Positions 1 through 13,100 of a stretch of 64,000 nt of DNA are shown in pieces. The translations under genes and the position numbers were made by a program. The notes under the pieces were generated by a model, which was given only the letters and a program-made list of their open reading frames with translations, was not told the origin of the DNA and did no database searches. The DNA is from Paragonimus skrjabini miyazakii (taxonomy: Eukaryota > Platyhelminthes > Trematoda > Plagiorchiida > Troglotrematidae): positions 90,193-154,192 of the forward strand of contig JTDE01001386.1 of the NCBI GenBank assembly GCA_014338405.1, in the 5' to 3' direction. Within the stretch, counting starts at the first letter, position 1; each line of letters starts with the position of its first letter.

Positions 1-1689
1 GTCAGATGTCGAAGTAATGAGCAGCCTTAGCTGTTGTCATTTTATGCATGCGAGCGGTTTCAAAATCTCTTTACAAAATCTTAGATGAAAGGAACACCGT
101 AATGAATATGGCAATCAGTCTAAAAAAATAAGTGACTCTTCGAACAACTCATTCAATCGATCATACAGTTACCGTTTCCTCATCTTATCGAAACGTGCAA
201 TTTCATCTCACAGTGCATGCAGTGACCCAAAGTCTTTCCGCCATAAATACCGTAAAGTTTCATTTAATTCAACTGGTCTAGGAAATTCTGTGCGTAAGAA
301 GATAAACACAACTGGAAAAAAGTTAGTATAGGGTATATTTAGGTTGTTTTTAACCAGCCGCGTAATTTGAAAGCCTTTGGAGATTTGAAAAAGGAGCTAG
401 TAAAATTCACATTGATAGAATCAAGGTTTGATTTATGTTGACTAATCTAATCGCCATGACACAATGTTTAAGTATACATTGCAGTCATTCCCAACTTTCA
501 CGTGATCTAATTGACCCGGGATAGCTGAAAGTAAACCGCATGGCAATAACAATGTCACTGTCATTACTAACTGTTAGGAATATATTAATGATTAAGTATG
601 TTGTGAAACGAAGCTAAAAGATTACCTGCAGTATAACTTCAGAGTAAGCTAACGCAGCAATACGAAATAGTCCCGCTTGCATGGCATCTCTTACTACTGG
701 CAAACAGCCCTGTTGACCGATAGGTTAGACGACTAGAAAAGAGCAGAACCTACCGGTCTATTGCTTGGATTTGAACCACAAGACAGAATTGGTCTTCTTC
801 GATCAAAATCCCACACACCATTTTTACCACAACACTGGAGCTGCAAAAAAAATCGAAAATCGTGAGACGAAGTTTTGTTCACTTTTTTCAGAGAGTCACT
901 CATAATAGAAAATGAATACTAACAATGACAAACCTTTCTACGTTAGGGAGATACGCATTTTTGGTTGCCACAAAACTATTCTTCCAGTCATTTCCTAATT
1001 TGTGTCAATAAAACTGATCGCTGTCTGGGTCGTTATAAATGTGTCTAGAAAATGTTGATGCTTACAGCAAAATTACTTCCACTGCGTCATCTTCGTTAAC
1101 GCTAGCGTCAAGTGAAGGTTTCATTCTAATGTATAATTGTCACGAACCTCAGAAGAAGAAGCATTGGGTTCAAGCTAGAAGTTTCGTCCACCACCTTAGT
1201 AAACAATCACTTGATAAATGTTTACTATTACAAGCATCTAACACTTCCAAGTTAATGTTACCACCTTCAATGCTTCCTATCAATTTCTCCTCCTTACGCG
1301 GTTTACACCGTCTTTTATGTCTCAGCCATAAAGTTCTACGGTTGGTAAACATTTTCTTGACTACTGTTCCGACTGATCAGCCCTTTGTTTTTTATAGTAA
1401 CTACTGACCGCCTACTGACTCAAATGTGTACTTGTATGCAGCTCAATAATTCCAGTATTGTGTCATTTCAGTGTTGCTTAAAATTAGTTTGTATTATCCG
1501 CTACCATGAATAAAACTATTCTTTGTCATATACCAGTAAACATTGGTCAGACACAGATTTGTTCTTTAAAGTGTAAGGTTATGTAGACTCACTTTAAAAT
1601 GTAAAAAGTTCAAAAACTTTGTGTCTTCATCTACCATCAGTTTGCTCTCGTTATATTGTGTGACCAAACTAGTCAACAACTGGTCCAAA
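1..1689. other. No gene recognised
   Basis: Long plus-strand frames at 1039-1407 lack domain similarity. On the minus strand 1124-1066 there is a possible first coding exon: ATG, 19 codons (MKPSLDASVNEDDAVEV...) and a GTAAGC donor, but nothing confirms it. Confidence 0.3.
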
Positions 1690-1818
1690 TCATCCTCTAT
1701 CTTTTTGGAATAAATTCATTTGAATTACAGCCTTGTTGCTTACTCTCATGTAGTATTTCGAAGTCCATAGTCCACATCCAAGATAGACACCGAAGATGAG
1801 AACCGTGAAGACTATAAA
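1690..1818 (-). CDS. Candidate last exon of a tetraspanin (fourth membrane span and tail)
   Basis: The acceptor cttacttgcag opens a 42-residue frame starting in phase 0 and ending at TGA (1692-1690). The first 16 residues (FIVFTVLIFGVYLGCG) form a hydrophobic span, followed by LWTSKYYMR and a short polar tail, which resembles the last span and C-terminus of tetraspanins. A second exon resembling tetraspanin span two lies upstream on the same strand at 5148-5051. The large extracellular loop with its CCG motif was not found between them, so the gene assignment is tentative. Alternative: an unrelated short membrane protein exon. Confidence 0.4.
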   Translation of the reverse strand, partial: FIVFTVLIFGVYLGCGLWTSKYYMRVSNKAVIQMNLFQKDRG

Positions 1819-4059
1819 CTGCAAGTAAGTAATACGACGTATGAGTGGGGTGAACAGTGAAATTCACGTAACTCAGAAAAATTGAGAAGAACAAAAGTGG
1901 TACTGTTACTTCTGGCTGAATGCTCAACGATTTTGCATCCTGACAGACCGGTGGACATTGAAATGAACTTGAATTTTATTTCCTGATGATACTGTTTATA
2001 CAATAACTCATCAAGTAGCCCCATTGAACTACTGATACAATTTAGCTTTATTCACAGCAAAATCTTGTTTTGTTTTGCTGCCTCATACGCCGCGGGTAAC
2101 AGCTTGCAGTTCAGCCCAGGTGGGTAAGTACGGAGTAGAATACACTGGCAAAAGTGGACCACCGAACAAAATCAGTAGTTATCTGAAAATATGTTCTTAG
2201 TGATCGTCCTGTCTACCTGCTGATTCTATTTTACAGACAGGTAAATAAATATTGTAACAGGGTGAAGGCCAACATGGTTATCAGTAGTTGAACAGGACGA
2301 ACACGAAGCATCTGAATTTGACCTACATGCCATTGACTAAGTGATTATGCTACACCTCGTACACTACTATTTTGGTGCGGACTTGATTGTACAAATATGT
2401 TGCTTCGGTTTACTTTGGCTGACGTTGTTCCCGAAAAAATCAAATCACTAGAAACCAAGTCCTGTTGCAACCATATTCATTACCTTTCCAACAACTAAAA
2501 ACAATTATCGACAATTGCTTACAACCCAGTTGAAATTAGTTGTAAAATTCAGATTTAACCAGTAAACTATTTATGTTCTTTTTAGTCTCCGATTCTCAAG
2601 TCGAACTTTGAATTGCGTGGCTTCAGAATACATAGGCGGTCAGGTATTCTGTTGTATGAATGTAACCATATTTTGACGTCAAACGTTTGGTCATAATATC
2701 TAAAGTTGGGTAAACAAATTGACCTTCAGCAAATTTTTTAAGTCAGTTTGTCTCTTTTCTCCGGCTAATTATTCGGTATTTATTTTACGTAAAATTTGTA
2801 CACAAAATCTTTTCAGTTAAACTTTTCAGCGGATTTGATAGTCTGCTTTGATCACCAAGGTCTAATATGTAAGTTGATCTTTGAAGGTAAACGTACCTGA
2901 AGGTATCCCAAAGTATACATAAGCGAGGTGAACAGATTAATCAGTGGTTTTAGTAGCCTGAGTATATTTCGGCGAACCAACTTGTGCTCACTAATTACTA
3001 GTTAACTGAAGTGAACTACAGTCTCCTTCAAAAGTTGTATGATGAGGTAACCAAGGAAAGATTGAAATAACGAATTTAGTTTTCTCATGGTCACCTGCGC
3101 CTCTCATTCTGAACAGATTTATGTCTGAATATCCGATTCCGGACAAACTATAGTAATTGGTGAGAGGAGTTCACAAAAACGATTTTGACAATGTATCAGA
3201 CGGCACTTTACTGCGGAGTGACAGACACATATTGCGATTAATTGTGTCTTTAGGAAAATCAAACCGTTCAATAATGACTGAAGCAAATGAATCGCAGATA
3301 CGGAGAACCAGAGCATCACAAACTCATACATGTGTTGGTTCTACCATAGTTTTCTGTCATAAAGGAGGCACTGTTAACTAGTTCACTCTGCTCCCAGAAG
3401 GTGGGATGCATATTTCGTACGAGATGCCTCAGTAAAAATTTGTAATCGATCGTTACCAGATGTGCATACGATCCGGGCGTGACCCAATGGTACCCATCCA
3501 GTAGCGCGCATTTGGGCATTCTGCAATCCGTAAATTTTTATGTAGTTGTACCGGTCGGTTCTTCCATCATAACTCTGATTATAAACATAGTTACTCAGAT
3601 ACAACTCATACTGGACTTAACGATCCAGATGAGAAACCACGCTGCTGATATTCGCAAATCGAACAGATAAATAGGCTATGAAATAATTAACGATATTCCG
3701 AAGTTGGCTTGAATTCCTGACAGGTCAAAAGGTTACATCTACTAGAAAGTAGTTTGCAAGAGTCCTGTTTCAACTTCACGAATGAGGCGTTCAAAGTTTA
3801 TTTTACTTAGTTGGAGACTAAATATAATTCTCCTTCTAATCACATATTCCACCGGTTAAAATACTGTCACTCCCTTAATTTATGTGTACAAGTTAAGAAA
3901 CAAAAATTTCTTTGTCGTAACCTGTTACACTGAAAACAGCAGCTTCCAGCATTCTTTATTCAATACTTAGTCTTCGTTCTTTCGGTAGTAGTAACCGTAT
4001 CCATCTTTTTGCTACACCCTAGATGCAAGAGTGAAGCACTTTATTTCATGGATCGATGA
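1819..4059. other. Probable intron, no feature recognised
   Basis: If the tetraspanin reading is right, this is intronic and should contain the loop exons, but no CCG motif in a splice-bounded frame was seen on the minus strand. Open frames at 3.1-3.7 kb are short and overlap on both strands. Confidence 0.3.
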
Positions 4060-4730
4060 CTACATATTTGAACTGGGATGAATTCGCATTGCTTCAGACT
4101 TCGTTAACCGATCCCAAACACGCATTCAATCGGATTGATATCTGGTGATTCAGGTGGTCAGGGTCAATTTTAACCTTCGATTGATTCTAGTCATTTGCTC
4201 TTCAGAAGATATGTATCTTCGCATGATCCAACTGCTGAGGTTGGTGAAAGCACCAATTTGAAGGTGGTCTGAAGTGCTTGCGATTACTTCTCCACATTTA
4301 TCTGTGAGCATCTCGTGTATGAGGTTCGGGTCGGGCCTCATTGGTTAAACTCACTCTGACGCACTATGACGGTGGACAATCGCATGGTCCACGACAATTG
4401 CTATTGTCTTCCTCTCTTCTGCTAGTAATGACACACGATACGGTCTTCCAGAAAAAGTCTGTTCTTGGAAACGCCGGCGCTGTTGCGAACTATTTCGCTT
4501 TCACCAACCCCTGTAAGCGTCAATCCCTCATTTCTTTAGTTATTCTTCGTGCGCTTCCTCCTTTACGTTTCATGTTTTCGTTGTCACAAAGTGCAATATT
4601 CACCTCCATGACAATGGTTCGGAAACTGCAGGATTGTGAAATTCTGCTGTCCTCAGTCGTTCGTTCGAAATATGCCAGTAACCTGCTAGTCCTCGTTCTA
4701 AATCGACATAATGTGCCCGGGAAATGATGA
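4060..4730 (-). mobile_element. Decayed Tc1/mariner-type transposase
   Basis: On the minus strand, 4160-4120 reads PPESPDINPIEC, the hallmark of the third catalytic acid (DE/DD region) of Tc1-like transposases. Just upstream, 4239-4207 reads QQLDHAKIHIS, matching the second catalytic block (QQDNAxxH), although the catalytic Asp-Asn pair is altered. In-frame stops and a frameshift separate the blocks, so the gene is dead. The expected Trp before the Pro-Pro motif is a TGA stop. The upstream limit is a guess and terminal inverted repeats were not found. Confidence 0.6.
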
Positions 4731-5050
4731 CAATAAAATCAGTCCGTCCTATCGATCGTAATACTACATATTTATGATGGTGCTATTGCATAGCCCTATG
4801 ACCTAAAGCAGGAGAATGTAGGTGGCAGAACCTACTAGTGTGAAAAACAATCTGTGATCTATCACACAAATGCAGATAATGACGCAAAGCACATATCTTA
4901 TGTCATCTAGCAGCGACATGTAGAGACAGTAACCTATAGTTGAAAGGTGGTCATTTAAGCTTTCTATAGGAAGAATGCCTCTTATCAACCTGTGCTGCAG
5001 CTGTTTGGCGAAAGCAGTCCCGAAATCAATAGGCAAAATTTATCACTTAC

Positions 5051-5148
5051 CAAATTTAACAGATTTTTGGAACGCTTCACTATTCCAGCACATCCGACAC
5101 TGTTTATACCGAGTAGCAAAATCCCACAGACTCCTAAAATGACTGCCT
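5051..5148 (-). CDS. Candidate tetraspanin exon (second membrane span)
   Basis: This 98-base exon candidate runs from acceptor cattttactatag to a strong donor TTG/GTAAGT (phase 1 in, phase 0 out). It encodes a hydrophobic span followed by SVGCAGIVKRSKNLLNL. In tetraspanins, span two ends with Gly-Cys-x-Gly, then a short basic or acidic turn and two Leu residues, which is matched here. Tetraspanins are four-span surface proteins and are abundant in the fluke tegument. First-span, third-span and loop exons were not recognised, so this could be a fragment or pseudogene. Confidence 0.42.
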
Positions 5149-6949
5149 CTATAGTAAAATGAACCTCACGGAACACGGATGTTACTCACCGATAAACAGT
5201 TTGTTGAACCCATGAAGGCGCATTACTCGATGATCTGCATAGAAAGACTCGTACAGACTCAGAGTAATGCTCAAACAACCGGAACACTGCTCACGGAATG
5301 AGAATGCATCTCTCTGAACATACCCATGATACGCAGCTCAGACTGAACAACAAGTGGTGTAAGTTCAGCGTGCATTGTTGGTTCGTAATAATTGCGTGCG
5401 TGTAGTAATAATCCTGTTCCATGATGCCACTATTGTTATCTGAACTGGGCAGGTCTGTAAAATATGTGCGCAGCCATTTCTGCTACATTCATTCATGCAG
5501 TGGTGAAACGCAATCTCAGTTGGCCATTATGCAAATAGCATAGTTTGTGACTGTCATATGAACCTACGTGCGTCTCGGTGTGCACAGCACGTGTGCGTTC
5601 TTGCATTAGTTACATGCACTTACCACTACGTTCGGTCACGTGGACGGCCCTTTTCGACTGAGGCTGCAACTTCGTACATTGGGGGACAACGAGGCAATCG
5701 CACGGACACGCGGTTCCAGTCAGCGAACAAATGACACATGTCTGCACTTGGAGTTTCTCTTGATTGGCTAAAATGCGCCAGTGGTGGGTTCTTGAATTTT
5801 GCTTTTGTGAAGTCGAATAGAAATGTCTTTATCTGACAGTCTTGCAACTAACTCGTGACCCCATGATGCATAAAGAGGACAAGCCACCTATCAGAGGATG
5901 CCCTCAGTCTGTATCAGTCATTGTGCCATCCATAGTTTGGTTCTTACGTGACTCAATCTTCTGCATACAACGGATTTTTGTGATCTTCTTATTCTTAACT
6001 CTCACTGACCCGTAAATTCTCGATTAATCGCACCTCGACGCTTAGTAATACCCGGAACTAGTCAATCGTACAGGACAGGTACACATACGAAAGCCCATCA
6101 GTTTCTTCTGACTGTAGTCGCAACAGCCTCAGAAGTATTATGACAGGAAAAATGATGGCAATAAGTCGTATATTTAAGAAGGGATTGGGAATGTCAGTAA
6201 AATCGTGTTCTCTTTAACAGTTGTTGGGCGAGTAACAACGACTGATATCTATGAGTAAAAACAAGAGTTGAAAAATGTCAGTTGATGGTGTTTGGTGTAA
6301 TAATGCACTCCTCAAACAATCATCCAGAACGACCAGGATTAGAAAACATTAAGATGAAGATAATAAGGAATGCCAATGAGCAAAACTTTCATTTGGTACG
6401 TGTGCGAACACTGATATGCAATTTTTATCTAGGTTCCCTGTTGCGAGCTCAAGTGAGAATATTTGAACGGAGCAAATGAACGCGATATATGGTTACAGTC
6501 AGGTTCACTAGAAAAACTACTCAATTGTTCGTCACTACAAGTCCGCAGTTAATTGTCTCGTCGACACGATCCGTGGTAGCCATCGTTTAGGTGAGTCTGT
6601 GACAATGACAATTCAGTTATTCTTAAGCTGATTGCTTACCGACTAACAAGGCCTTATCGACCAGATCAAGAAGCCTACAATTTCTCTTACTGTTTGATTA
6701 TATCCGCGCAATTGATTATCGGAAGTGTGAGTATTCTTGAGTTCCTGACCGTTAAGTGTTTGTGCCTTACCTGTGGTGGACCGGTTATCACAACACAACG
6801 ACCGCTCAGTCTATCGTGCCTTCAAGTTGTTTGTTTTGAGACAAGTAGCCCTCCAAAAATAGGTAGGAGTCTACCCTATCCTTTGTATAAGCCTGGAACT
6901 CTTTCAATTCGTGGACTGGTTCCGTCTTTGGCCTACAAGATTTTAAAAA
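5149..6949. other. No gene recognised
   Basis: Only short frames. The minus-strand frame at 5847-5626 has no domain similarity. Confidence 0.3.
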
Positions 6950-8090
6950 CGAACCCTACTGAAAACCTAAGATGTGTGACCAACCTATATAATTGCTGTG
7001 ACTTCAGAAGATGGTCAGAATGTACTGCAGAGCTTGTTACTTAGTAAGTGCCACACCTGTCGCCTTACTGAAGATGCGCCACTTATTCCGCATTGTTCTA
7101 GTGAATTTATGAACCCAGCTGCTAGTCAAAAATGAGTTCCAAGGCCGATCGAAGCGAGTGAACAACTATCGCTACAACAGCCGGCTGACCTGATCTACGG
7201 TACTAACAAAAGCCATAGCCCCAAGCTACTGTGATACTATCTAGTAAGCTTGCTGATTCCACGGTTTATGTTGCTGCCAAGAATAATATCCCACTCTCTG
7301 TTAACCCTGGTCAGTCAAGCTGACGTTCACAAACAAACTTTTCAGAACCTACGACACCCATGCAATTATAGCTGACCCACCTAGTCAAAGTGAACGGAAA
7401 GAAGCTAGGAAAAATCCAGCCCATTCACGTTGACGGACGCTGCAAGGCAAACAACGTAGACAGGGGAGTTAGCACACTCAGAATGATGCCACCAAACTTG
7501 TCCACCTGCCTGAAAGTGGTTCAACAGTGCTAGTTGGATGGGAGAAGCTTGACCGGAAGGGAAGTTTGAAAATTTTCCTAACATTTAGGCTTTCCTTATA
7601 TCCCTCCAGAGTGAATTCAGAGATTGGAAAAGAGCACCGACCCTAAGTATGCTCTCACACCGTGTTCACTACGGGATGCTCTTCATGCCGTAGCTGACTT
7701 AGAGAACCTTATGGTTTTGCAACAGGCCAGCCACAACAGGGGTGAGAACTCAGTTGGGATACACCCTGACCGAGACAAACAGACGACTGCTGTCGCTATC
7801 TGAGGCTCAAGGAGTTGAACGTATGCGCAGGAATATTACTATATACATTGTGCCTGTTGCGGGAAGCAATGAGACCGTTATTCAAGCAGTGCGCGATCTA
7901 GACCGGTGGAGACTCCTAGCATTAATCATTGGACCGTTTGGCCTAACAGTCATCGGCGTAAATCGTCCGCTTCGGTCTGCATACTTAGCTTCGATAAGTG
8001 CGCTTTGATTTTTGTGAATAACCTTCTTAACGGAAGAACTGGCAAAGCAAGTGCATATGGCTTGACTCGCAGCTCGCTCACAGTTGCATA
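6950..8090 (+). mobile_element. Possible ORF1 region of a degraded CR1-like LINE
   Basis: Upstream of a clear endonuclease remnant this stretch contains short broken frames. One carries a Cys-rich piece (NCCDFRRWSECT, near 6990-7030, then CHTC after a frame break), resembling the PHD-like finger in CR1-type ORF1 proteins. Another, RRNITIYIVP near 7830, resembles the start of the RNA-binding-like fold in such ORF1s. Many stops and shifts are present. The assignment depends mostly on its place next to the endonuclease. Confidence 0.35.
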
Positions 8091-8289
8091 ATGAGATCAG
8101 ACACTATTCTGACAGACCACGAAGTATCAGACCAGAATGGAGACAACTGTACACTGTCGAAAAACTGTTTGCAATCTTTCCTAATATCGTACCAGGGGAC
8201 CATCATGCAGATGCCAAATCCACTTCGACAGTTCACAACAACCTCAATTCGCCGCCATTCCAATAGGGATGGCGACCCCAATGTAAACT

Positions 8290-9102
8290 ACAATATACCA
8301 GCCCAGCCCTTCTCACTGGAGAAATATTCACAAGTAGGTTTATCTGCTATGCGTATCGTAGGCAATGAATCTGCTACTTGGTGTTGTTGTTACACCAACG
8401 CGGCGTCATTCTTTTATAAACTGGATGAATTTCGTGACCTCCGTTCTCGACGAAACCCATTTATAGTAGGCATAACGGAGATCTGGTGTAAAAGGAAAGT
8501 TTGGGATGGATAATTGTCCATCATCCGTATGACAGTGTTTAGCAGTGGTTGGGAAATCGGTGAAGGGGTGGTGTAGCTGCTTATTTGGGATTCCACCTAA
8601 AAACCTCAAATGTTCGTGACAGGGTGCTACTAAACCTTCTGGAATAAGTCTGGCAAGTGGTCAAAGTCACTAAAAACTTCACCCGTTCGATTGGTTTGAT
8701 TCACAGATCGCCTTCGGGACACAAGGATGTCGACATCCATTTACACAATATTTTACATTTTCAGGCCATGCTTAAAAATTAAGGACCGACAATTTTAATT
8801 ACTCACAGCTAGACTTCAAGAACCATTTAGTCAATACTGCAACGTCTTTGTTCGCCAGAGAGTTCTTCGAGGCAGTAACGGAAGCTGGATTACTCCAGCG
8901 TGTCCAGGACTATACGAGGATGCGCGTGGACCGAGCGCCGTCTTATCTTGAATACACTCTTATCAACGAGGTTGGCATGGTAAGCAATCCAAATATCACA
9001 GCTCCACTTGATCGCAGCGAGCATGGGATAACTGAGCTCAGCCATCTATATGAAAGTGAACAATATATTTGCCAAAGTAAATGTCTAACTGTCGGTCGCT
9101 AG
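8290..9102 (+). mobile_element. Apurinic-type endonuclease remnant of a non-LTR retrotransposon
   Basis: Frames here match the endonuclease of CR1/RTE-like LINEs in order: KLDEFRDL then NPFIVGITEIW (8420-8490; the ITE motif holds a metal-binding Glu), a frameshifted GRGGVAAYLG (about 8560-8600), and FFEAVTEAGLLQ with DRSEHGI at the end (8860-9030), matching the closing SDH catalytic motif with Asp replaced by Glu. Stops and frame changes occur between them, so it is a fossil. The reverse transcriptase core that should follow is missing. Confidence 0.65.
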
Positions 9103-9184
9103 TCAAACTTCGTAGGGCTTAAGACATAGCTTAACAAGGTTGAGTGACCTGACTCTTTCATCACACTCAACTTAGATTATCACT

Positions 9185-9380
9185 GACAATTCAGTGTTGA
9201 GGAAATCTTTGATGCCGTTAACAACCATGCTCCGAAGCCACACCAGGAGCTCGGAAATTTCACATTTGGACTCGGTTATGCATCCGTCCCATTGTCCCAT
9301 ATAGAATCCACCAAATGATCCAGGGGATCGACTACTCCGGCAGGATTTCTCCAACAGTTCACGCTGGAAACCACCAACAC
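9185..9380 (+). repeat. Family C repeat, third copy
   Basis: Shares the order gctcggaaatttcac, catccgtcccattgtcccat, caccaaatgatccaggggat and ggcaggatttctccaacag with the 53.7 kb copy. It sits directly before the family A element inside the LINE ruin. Confidence 0.45.
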
Positions 9381-9444
9381 CACTGTTGAGCGTAGAAATT
9401 GTATTAATAATGAGCCGTTTGGCGGATTTATGTGTGGCGTGGCT

Positions 9445-9552
9445 TGGCTTGACTTCGTGGATCAGCTGGTAGAGCGTTTGCTGTGCTGATGCATGGTGTT
9501 TCTGTCGCTGGTTCGAATTCAGCTGAAGCCCTGACTTTTCACAATTGGGTCT
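9445..9552 (+). mobile_element. Family A tRNA-like element, left arm lost
   Basis: It contains ATCAGCTGGTAGAGC (A box, about 9461-9475) and GGTTCGAATTC (B box, 9510-9520) and ends in acaattgggtct, the right arm of the 24 kb copy. The left inverted arm is not recognisable. It lies within the broken LINE between the endonuclease and reverse transcriptase remnants. Confidence 0.5.
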
Positions 9553-9789
9553 CATCTAAAATCATAAATCTATTAAACTACTAACTGCTATCCAGTTTAG
9601 TCAAATCACCAATGTTGCTCTAAACCTAAGAAATAAAGCTCTGGTGAGTTCTAGAATGTTTGTAAAAGGTAGAAGTCTTATGGAGCGGTTTGAACTTGCT
9701 AACCCGGTGGTCCATAGAGAATAACTTCCCGTTTAATGTTAAAAGCGTAAGGTTATGTAAGTTCTCTATCAAAACTGCGTTGGGGACAC

Positions 9790-10080
9790 AAAGCTACTCA
9801 AATCAGAATGCGAACAAGACCTAAAGACCATGGTGATAGACAATTTGAGTCTGTCTATAAGTTGTGCTATCACGGCTGAAAAAGCACAATTAATCCTGAA
9901 CCTTCTAGCAAGAATGCGCGGAATAGTCCACCTTGAAGTGTTTCCTAATATGTCCGCCTCCATATTCCGCCCACACCTAAGAACAGCCATAAAGGCCCGT
10001 CGTCCCAATCATAGAAAAGATTTGGCACATAGTGAAATTGTTCAGACACGGGTCACGAGAGGAATTATAGAGACCAGGAA
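9790..10080 (+). mobile_element. C-terminal reverse transcriptase remnant of the same LINE
   Basis: The frame reads SECEQDLKTMVIDNLSLSIS, then AEKAQLIL, then FRPHLRTAIKAR and HSEIVQTRVTRGI. This is the conserved end of CR1-like reverse transcriptases (ErDLGVxVd, aaKAn.iL, vRPhLEYAiqaW, lEkVQRraTk). Orientation and order agree with the endonuclease remnant at 8.3-9.1 kb, so both probably belong to one insertion that has lost its polymerase core and taken in a repeat at 9.2-9.55 kb. Confidence 0.65.
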
Positions 10081-10130
10081 GTCACCTACCCAAAAACAGT
10101 GTCGGAATTCAGTCAATTTTCGATGAATTA

Positions 10131-13100
10131 CAGGCACTGTACTTCTAAAATACACTACATCCTGGGTATTCCATTGACATATATCCTCCCACCAAATAAG
10201 GATGTACGTTTAGGAAGTCACTCGCTGAAACTGTGCAGTTGAACGGCTGATTTTGTAGACAGAACTGCTTCAAAGTTGGGATTGGTTCACATGGGAACGC
10301 ATTGCCCAAATTTATGGTTACGGCTGGATCGGTTGAGGGTTTTAATACATTAATGGACGGGTACATACATGAGAGACAACCTGTACTACAAGTTTCCCAA
10401 CCGTCATCCTTCCTCACTCTCACAGGTTCTTAACTGCGCATGTCTGATTGATTGTTGCCTAAGTGTATTTCAGTGTTTGTTGCTGAAATGAATGGAGCCA
10501 GCAATTTCATTGAATGTCTTCATTCAGTCTTCATCCAGTCATTAACTATGGTCGTGAACCAGATTAGCAGATACAGTGGTTCGAATCGCCACGCACTGCC
10601 GTACGGACGTAGAATAACCTAGAAAGATATAACTTTAATAAAGAACATAAAAATGGATAAAACAAGACTGACTGGAAGAACCAGAAATGTCATAAGTGCA
10701 GGCTTGCAATCGGTCGCGGTAACTGATCATATCGGATGATGGTTCTAACCAACAATTTGAGCGACCACGAAGACTTTAACCGGGCGGCCGAAACTTATAC
10801 ATTTAACTCAACTGGGGGGGGGACAAAACTAAACTAAAGCGTACGGGTATTTTGCTACAGACTCATCAGTACGGGACAATCTGTATATCTTCTTTTCTGT
10901 TAGCTGTATCGAGGATTAACAGCACATAAGATAAGAAAACTGCACCTCTGGTTACTCAATGACATACATACTACAAAATATATTCAAGTTTTTCTTCATT
11001 CCGTCAAACATAAACACAACTTATGACAACGTTTCAGTTCTAGCATATAGAAATCTAGCCTGACTCTATTCATTACATTGTACGCCAATATATAAGGCAT
11101 CTACCCTATTCTTTACCTTTGCCCCAGATCTCATCATAATAATTTTGTCTTACTGCTCCAATGCAACTGCTGTGCGCGGATAACCAGTCGCCTGTCATTT
11201 AACTTTGATAGCGTGACTCCGGTTACACCTTCTTTGGAGTATAACCTACCTGCTTTGTCTTCAAACTTATTGACCGTTTGGAATAAACGCGCCTAGTATG
11301 GATCTAATATCTTGAATTTCTATTCCTGCGTCGTGCAACCGGCAACACTCCCTAAAAGAGTTGTTGGTATCCACTTGACGATGGAAATTTTTGAGGCGGT
11401 TGAATTATCCCATGATCTTAAGCTCCAGCCTTTTGGATTGTCCGCTTGTCACTAATAGCTCGTAGGCATCTGCGTAGAACTGCCTGTTATTCATAGTTGT
11501 ATTTCCTTCTATTACTCAAGTTTCAGTGTATTGATCTCCCTCACAACTACATCTGTATACTTACCACCAACTGCCTAAATACAGTTTGAAGCACACTGGC
11601 ATGTTTTCATTGGTTTGTGATTATGGTCCCTCGCAATTAAAATTAATTATTCGACCCTGATACGTTTTTTGAAGTTAAAATGCACCTTTTCTATAACGTA
11701 GTTTTCTCTCGATGTGTCTGTTAACATCCATTTTATATCAACTGCACTAATCGTCCTCTTGCTGATATTATTAATGCGGATACATGTTTGCTTTGATCCT
11801 GGTCTTTAAAAACGCCTGCATTCAAAAGAACTTTTAGCTAACACATCTTTGTTACTTCAACTAATGTTGGTGCATTCTGGCAACGTCTTCCAGCCTGCCA
11901 TATATCTCATCTGTTTATAAAAACAGTTCATGAATAAACAATGTCTGTTGTATCCATGTGCATCATTGACTACTTGTAATCCTCCAGTATTCACTATTTT
12001 GTTTCGCATACTTTCTAGCACCGCTTATTCTCAAAAATCCGTCCAGCAATCGGCAAATAGGAAAATACAAGAACCTGAACCTAACTCTTACTCCAAAACA
12101 GTTCATCTGGAAGCCTAAAACGCATTCATAAAACATCTCCTAGTCAATGTATCGACTTTCATTCCGGTTCACGAGAGAAAATCAAACCATTGTCGACACT
12201 CAATTGTCTGTTCCGAAGTACTGCGAGTTGATAAGGTGTTCACACCAGTTTTGTTGACCCACCTGGTTGGACGTTCATTCGAGTATCCAGTTGTTTGGCC
12301 GACTTCTTCATACTGCAGGTGGAACTGTATGTGTGTCAAATACCACACAAAAGCACACACAGATTCAGACACTCAAGTGCGCGCACATGTGTGTGCACCA
12401 CCAATAATTCATCGATGCTCCAATCGGCCGTCACACAAGACAGCGCACAATGTGTGTCACAGTCCTCGCACGAGCACAGGTAACTTTCTGGACGTGAATT
12501 GCTGGCTACACGCGTCGCGGATTGTCAAAGCCTATAGATCAACATAAGTTGAACGAACAGAGACAAAAAAATTATTTCCACACATATACGTATGCGCTAG
12601 CCGATGAGAAGTCTCAAATTCAGTTCCACCATTTCACCATCGTCATTCGATGCTTTTCGCTTGCACAGGTATTAGAAGGTTGAATCGCGAGAACTGCGCA
12701 CAGGTGTAACCGATATGGGTCGACGTCCGTCAGCAGCTGGCGGTAGTTTCATAAAGCGAGGCGTTGAACTACCCCCGGTGAAAAACGCGTTGACCACACA
12801 GATAGTGTGCACATTGGTAGCTAATTCGAAAGAGCACTGACCTGTAAATGGACTTATGTGAACACAAACCTAGTTGGAAGTGTGTGATATATGAAGGTTG
12901 AAATTTCATACCAGTGGCACACGTTTGACGTATTTCTTCTCACGGATCTTATTTGAACAAACAGTTCACTGAGTTACTGAAACAGCACGGTCCAACTTTA
13001 TCCTAGTATTATAATTTGATCAGTTCTAATGGGCAGTAAACGATGGGGCAGTTTGAGTGTCCCCTTCAGGATTAGGCTTCACGGTTTTTGGGAGAATACT

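Noticed and set aside
764..775. Perfect B-box-like GGTTCAAATCC on the minus strand
   Set aside because: No matching A box at a suitable distance and no arms, so it was not called as a tRNA-like element.
4803..5036. Hydrophobic minus-strand frame considered as tetraspanin span three
   Set aside because: No acceptor in the required phase 0 gives this hydrophobic frame; phase-0 reading from the nearest acceptor meets a stop quickly.
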